From positions 186,001 through 250,000 of the forward strand of contig NZ_CP128399.1 in NCBI RefSeq assembly GCF_030389965.1: a DNA stretch of 64,000 nucleotides, read 5' to 3'. Under the pieces are notes generated by a model that searched no databases, was not told the DNA's origin, and worked only from the letters and a program-made list of their open reading frames with translations. The position numbers were made by a program, and so were the translations under genes. This document shows positions 62,238-64,000 of this stretch, piece by piece. Origin of the DNA: Candidatus Chlorohelix allophototropha (GTDB lineage Bacteria > Chloroflexota > Chloroflexia > Chloroheliales > Chloroheliaceae). Position 1 is the first letter of the stretch. Every line of letters starts with the position of its first letter.

Positions 62238-63242
62238 ATGCTAACTTCAGAACGTCTCAGGAATTACCTGCCTCTTTTCGAGGGTAAATGCGTGGTAGTG
62301 GTAGGTGATTTATACCACGATGAATATATCATGGGCAAACCCAGTCGGATTTCGCGGGAAGCGCCCATTGTGGTGCTGGAATACCGCAGCCGCCGTATTG
62401 TGCCGGGTGGGGCAACTGCCCCCGCTTGTAATGTGGTCGCGCTTGGCGGCAAAGCCTACCAATTAGGTGTAATCGGTAATGATGCGCCGGGAAGTGAGTT
62501 GCTAGAAGCTCTCAGTTCAAGGGGCGTTAATATCGATGGGTGTGTGGTTGACTATGCACGCCCTACTACCAATAAATTAAGAGTGGTTGCCGAAGGTGAT
62601 CATATCTTTCCACAGCAAGTTGCTCGTATAGATCATGCCGTTCGCACTCCAATTAACGGTGAGGTAGAACGGCAGTTGGTAGATTACTTGCGCCGTATTA
62701 CTCCACAGGTAGATGCAATTTTATTTTCAGATTATAAATGTGGGGTAGTACAGGAAAGGGTTATCGCCGCCGCGCTGGAGGTAGCAGCAGAGTATAACAC
62801 TCCCATCATCGTTGACTCTCAGGGAGACTTAAGCAATTTTCGGCGTTGCACCCTGATTAAATGTAATTTGCAGGAAGCAGAAACCTATCTTGGTTTTGCA
62901 CTGGAAAATGAAACTATATTTGCAGAGGCAATGAACCGTCTTTGCAGCGAATTACAGGCACAGGTGGTAGTAATCACTCGCGGCGCTGACGGTATATCGG
63001 TGGTAGATGCGAGCGGACAATATTTTCACACTCCTGTAGCTGCGCCCAGTGAAGTTTTCGATGTCACAGGCGCGGGTGATGCGGTTATCGCCGTGTTGGC
63101 GTTGGCGTGGGTAGCTAAAGTTCCGCTTCAAGATGCGACACACTTGGCAAATTCGGCTGGGCAGGTTGTAATTCAAAAACTCGGTAATGCTACAATCTAC
63201 CGTCGTGATTTGGATGAAGAATTAGGCAAATTGCGGGGTTAA
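62238..63242 (+). CDS. rfaE1: RfaE1-type sugar kinase (heptose 7-phosphate kinase domain)
   Basis: The 334-residue PfkB/ribokinase-family protein has the HldE kinase-domain pattern: VVVGDLYHDEYIMGKPSRISREAPIVVLEY, VPGGATAPACNVVALGG, and the C-terminal DVTGAGDAVIAVLALAW with the catalytic aspartate. It phosphorylates D-glycero-D-manno-heptose 7-phosphate at C1. The adenylyltransferase follows one base later, giving a split form of the E. coli fused HldE. A different sugar substrate cannot be excluded. Confidence 0.9.
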   Translation: MLTSERLRNYLPLFEGKCVVVVGDLYHDEYIMGKPSRISREAPIVVLEYRSRRIVPGGATAPACNVVALGGKAYQLGVIGNDAPGSELLEALSSRGVNIDGCVVDYARPTTNKLRVVAEGDHIFPQQVARIDHAVRTPINGEVERQLVDYLRRITPQVDAILFSDYKCGVVQERVIAAALEVAAEYNTPIIVDSQGDLSNFRRCTLIKCNLQEAETYLGFALENETIFAEAMNRLCSELQAQVVVITRGADGISVVDASGQYFHTPVAAPSEVFDVTGAGDAVIAVLALAWVAKVPLQDATHLANSAGQVVIQKLGNATIYRRDLDEELGKLRG

Positions 63243-63243
63243 G

Positions 63244-63762
63244 ATGAACGAGCGAATACTAGAACGTGATAATCTGGCAGAATTTGGCGAACTCTGCCGC
63301 AAACAAGGCAAGCGTCTGATTTTCACAAATGGCGTTTTTGATTTGATGCATATTGGACATGTCCGATGTTTGTGGGCTGCCCGGAATATGGGCGATTTAC
63401 TGATAGTGGGTGTAAACAGTGATAGCTCTACCCGCAAACTAAAAGGAAACCTTCGTCCGCTTATCCCAGAGCAAGACCGGGCTGAAATGTTACTCTCTCT
63501 GCGCTGCGTGGATTACGTAACCATTTTTGAAGAAATAAGCGCCGATGAGACTCTTATGTTGTTAAAGCCTGCGCTCTATGTAAAGGGTGGCGATTATACT
63601 CTCTCCGACCAATCAGAGTCTAAACCCGATGCCAAACCGTTGATGGAAGAAAAAACTGTTAAGTCCTATGGTGGCGAAGTAGCATTGATTCCCTATTTGA
63701 AAGGTTATTCTACCACCTCATTGATTGAGAAAATACTAACTGTCTTCAGGTTAAGTAATTGA
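63244..63762 (+). CDS. rfaE2: RfaE2-type nucleotidyltransferase (heptose 1-phosphate adenylyltransferase)
   Basis: The 172 residues have the nucleotidyltransferase signature TNGVFDLMHIGHV (HxGH, about 30-40), VGVNSDSSTRKLKG, PLIPEQDRAEMLLSLRCVDYV and YVKGGDYTL, characteristic of the HldE adenylyltransferase half. It activates heptose 1-phosphate to ADP-heptose. It is separated by one base from rfaE1, so the two are translationally coupled. There are 30 or so extra residues relative to the shortest members, including a SDQSESKPDAKPL insertion. Confidence 0.92.
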   Translation: MNERILERDNLAEFGELCRKQGKRLIFTNGVFDLMHIGHVRCLWAARNMGDLLIVGVNSDSSTRKLKGNLRPLIPEQDRAEMLLSLRCVDYVTIFEEISADETLMLLKPALYVKGGDYTLSDQSESKPDAKPLMEEKTVKSYGGEVALIPYLKGYSTTSLIEKILTVFRLSN

Positions 63763-63788
63763 TTGATAATAAAAGTATTTGTATAATG
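63759..63788 (+). promoter_or_regulatory. Possible promoter after rfaE2
   Basis: TTGATT (63759-63764), an 18-base spacer and a perfect TATAAT (63783-63788). The -10 overlaps the ATG of the small frame at 63786, so it would drive the FHA gene rather than that frame. Confidence 0.4.
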
Positions 63789-63929
63789 AATTCGCTGTAC
63801 TTTTCACTAAAGGGCATTATTATCATTTCAACCTGTATAATAATATTAATATCCAGCTTTATTCTGGCGGTTAGGTTCTTGGACAAGGGAATAACTTTCA
63901 CCCGCCAACGCGCCATAGTTAAGAACTAA
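63786..63929 (+). CDS. Possible 47-residue single-helix membrane protein
   Basis: The frame ATG 63786 to TAA 63929 encodes MNSLYFSLKG, a hydrophobic helix (about 10-32) and a basic tail ending RQRAIVKN. The sequence reads like a real type-II membrane peptide. Against it, the ribosome site is weak and the ATG overlaps a TATAAT. If transcribed from rfaE2 upstream it could still be expressed; the FHA gene follows 19 bases later. Confidence 0.4.
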   Translation: MNSLYFSLKGIIIISTCIIILISSFILAVRFLDKGITFTRQRAIVKN

Positions 63930-63948
63930 GAAAGGTAGGTTATTACCT

Positions 63949-64000
63949 ATGCAATTGGTAGTGCAGAGCGGTGCTGAGCCTGGACGCACATATGACCTGA
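63949..64000 (+). CDS. FHA-domain protein, N-terminal fragment (runs off the window)
   Basis: An ATG at 63949 with AAAGG upstream opens a frame to the window end: MQLVVQSGAEPGRTYDL. The strand followed by G-x-x-x-G-R-x-Y-x-L matches the start of forkhead-associated domains, which bind phosphothreonine. Only 17 residues are visible. Confidence 0.7.
   Translation, partial: MQLVVQSGAEPGRTYDL

Overview
The window is ordinary chromosome from a moderate-GC bacterium, most likely a member of the Chloroflexota. This is inferred from gene style and not proven: XRE-TPR regulators, several membrane glycosyltransferases, a fused membrane/spermidine-synthase-like protein, B-box zinc-finger membrane proteins, many TTG/GTG starts behind strong AAGGAG sites, and family GH38/GH42/GH172 glycosidases. 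A CruA-type lycopene cyclase and a propionyl-CoA-type carboxylase subunit would fit a phototrophic or carotenoid-making lineage of that phylum, but no photosystem, chlorosome or bacteriochlorophyll gene is present. There are no tRNA, rRNA, insertion-sequence, phage or CRISPR features that I can see.

Layout. 1-4.4 kb (minus): dnaX, a single-domain response regulator, then a Ste24-like membrane protease followed directly by a membrane-anchored Cas4-like nuclease. 4.5-8.6 kb: a two-helix membrane protein, a universal-stress-protein/glycosyltransferase fusion with its own promoter, and an XRE-TPR regulator. 8.8-16.6 kb: alpha-mannosidase, then a minus-strand set of cell-surface sugar genes (GT4, nucleotide-sugar dehydrogenase, GT39-like). 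16.9-25.5 kb: a membrane protein, an EF-G paralogue, a GH172-like protein, GlpP, a membrane-bound cytochrome c, a GH42 beta-galactosidase and a protein with a possible uracil-DNA-glycosylase-like fold. 25.8-28.9 kb: acyl-CoA carboxylase beta subunit and an acyl-reductase-like SDR. 29-32.5 kb: a small zinc protein, an ECF sigma/anti-sigma pair and a zinc-ribbon protein. 32.9-35.4 kb: pyrG and a metallo-beta-lactamase-like protein. 35.7-38.5 kb: a fused membrane/spermidine-synthase-like gene, a tandem copy lacking the synthase part, and an acidic protein.

38.6-48.7 kb is a lipid/carotenoid region: cruA, an SRPBCC-like protein, a FadR-type GntR regulator with a near-consensus promoter and a matching operator, an acyl-ACP desaturase-like diiron protein, acyl-CoA dehydrogenase, two membrane proteins and a fatty acyl-CoA ligase. 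48.8-54.3 kb: an HD-domain protein, an alpha/beta hydrolase with a GNAT acetyltransferase, and an ArsR-like/PLDc_N/ABC-transporter operon. 54.3-55.0 kb holds a regulated leader and a 41-residue membrane protein. 55.1-58.6 kb: recR, a large glycosidase-like protein and a hypothetical. 58.7-63.8 kb: a co-directional group with ilvD, a WecG-type glycosyltransferase, a zinc-finger membrane protein and separate rfaE1 and rfaE2 genes for ADP-heptose synthesis. The window ends at the start of an FHA-domain gene.

No single spectacular new system is evident. The most unusual items are the Usp-Usp-GT81-like fusion that has lost the family DxD motif, the membrane-anchored Cas4-like nuclease coupled to a protease, and the small membrane protein preceded by a cluster of TCACAA/TTGTGA inverted repeats.
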